Assembly: GCA_009838595.1 (NCBI GenBank)
Contig: VXRI01000369.1
Coordinates: 1 to 5,255, forward strand
DNA length: 5,255 nucleotides
Reading direction: 5' to 3'
Source: Chloroflexota bacterium
GTDB taxonomy: Bacteria; Chloroflexota; Dehalococcoidia; Lucifugimonadales; JADFKI01
The position numbers and the translations under genes are program-made. This document shows, in pieces, positions 5,137-5,255 of the stretch. The notes beneath the pieces were generated by a model. That model was not told where the DNA came from. It worked only from the letters and a program-made list of their open reading frames with translations, and searched no databases. The first letter of the stretch is position 1, and each line of letters begins with the position of its first letter.

Positions 5137-5255
5137 TTGAATCGAGAAAAATCCACGCAGCTGTACGAGACTGCCAGAGGAGTAATCCCCGGCGGCGTGA
5201 ACAGCCCGGCGCGCTCCTGCGGTGCCGGGGGCGGCAGTCAGCTATTTTTGACGCG
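5137..5255 (+). CDS. Glutamate-1-semialdehyde 2,1-aminomutase-like class III aminotransferase, N-terminus only
   Basis: Thirty-nine codons are present before the window ends. They read (M)NREKSTQLYETARGVIPGG then VNSPARSCGAGGGSQLFLT. The LYETARGVIPGGVNSPAR segment is the hallmark N-terminus of the GSA aminomutase family (PLP fold type I, class III), in which a helix is followed by PGGVNSPVR and a loop that helps close the active site. HemL itself converts glutamate-1-semialdehyde to 5-aminolevulinate for haem and corrinoid synthesis. After the arginine, the usual FKAVGGTP-like stretch is replaced by SCGAGGGSQ, so this may be a paralogue acting on another amino acid; hence no gene symbol is given. 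The catalytic lysine lies far beyond the window. The start is a TTG (first residue Met), supported by GAGGT. Its promoter region is shared with the divergent dehydratase, so co-regulation is possible but not shown. Confidence 0.75.
   Translation, partial: MNREKSTQLYETARGVIPGGVNSPARSCGAGGGSQLFLT

Overview
The window (about 55% GC by eye) looks like chromosomal DNA from a free-living bacterium. The gene mix suggests a Chloroflexota lineage of the SAR202/Dehalococcoidia type: a mandelate racemase/enolase-superfamily dehydratase, a COG1228-type amidohydrolase, a D-threonine-aldolase-like protein and a glutamate-1-semialdehyde-aminomutase-like aminotransferase, all set among GTCATTCC-type intergenic repeats. 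This placement is inference from gene content and repeat style; there is no rRNA or other marker that fixes it, although tsaD could be used for phylogeny.

Layout. 1-88 (minus) is the start of a D-threonine aldolase/alanine-racemase-like gene running off the left edge. 89-502 is a 414-base divergent intergenic region with promoter candidates for both flanking genes and a facing pair of 27-nt repeat arms (246-272 and 306-332). 503-1741 (plus) is a complete metal-dependent amidohydrolase with all expected metal ligands. 1790-2359 (plus) is a small two-TM protein with a PH-like split domain. 2360-2513 is a short convergent spacer that begins with an 11-bp tandem duplication. 2514-3542 (minus) is a complete tsaD. 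3543-3747 holds two more repeat-like elements and a weak tsaD promoter. 3748-4887 (minus) is a D-galactonate-dehydratase-like enolase-superfamily enzyme. 4888-5136 is a divergent control region. 5137-5255 (plus) is the start of a GSA-aminomutase-like gene with a TTG start, running off the right edge.

How the genes relate. The window does not form one operon. The amidohydrolase and the PH-like gene could share a transcript (48-base gap). tsaD is housekeeping (tRNA t6A synthesis) and is separated from the dehydratase upstream by 205 bases of repeat-bearing DNA. The amidohydrolase, dehydratase and two PLP-type enzymes fit a heterotroph that breaks down peptides, amino acids and sugar acids, but no pathway link between them is shown. 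I found no defence system, mobile-element gene, CRISPR array, RNA gene or convincing new multi-gene system. The most unusual items are the repeats, the Glu in place of Asp at the first metal site of the dehydratase, and the unassigned membrane protein.
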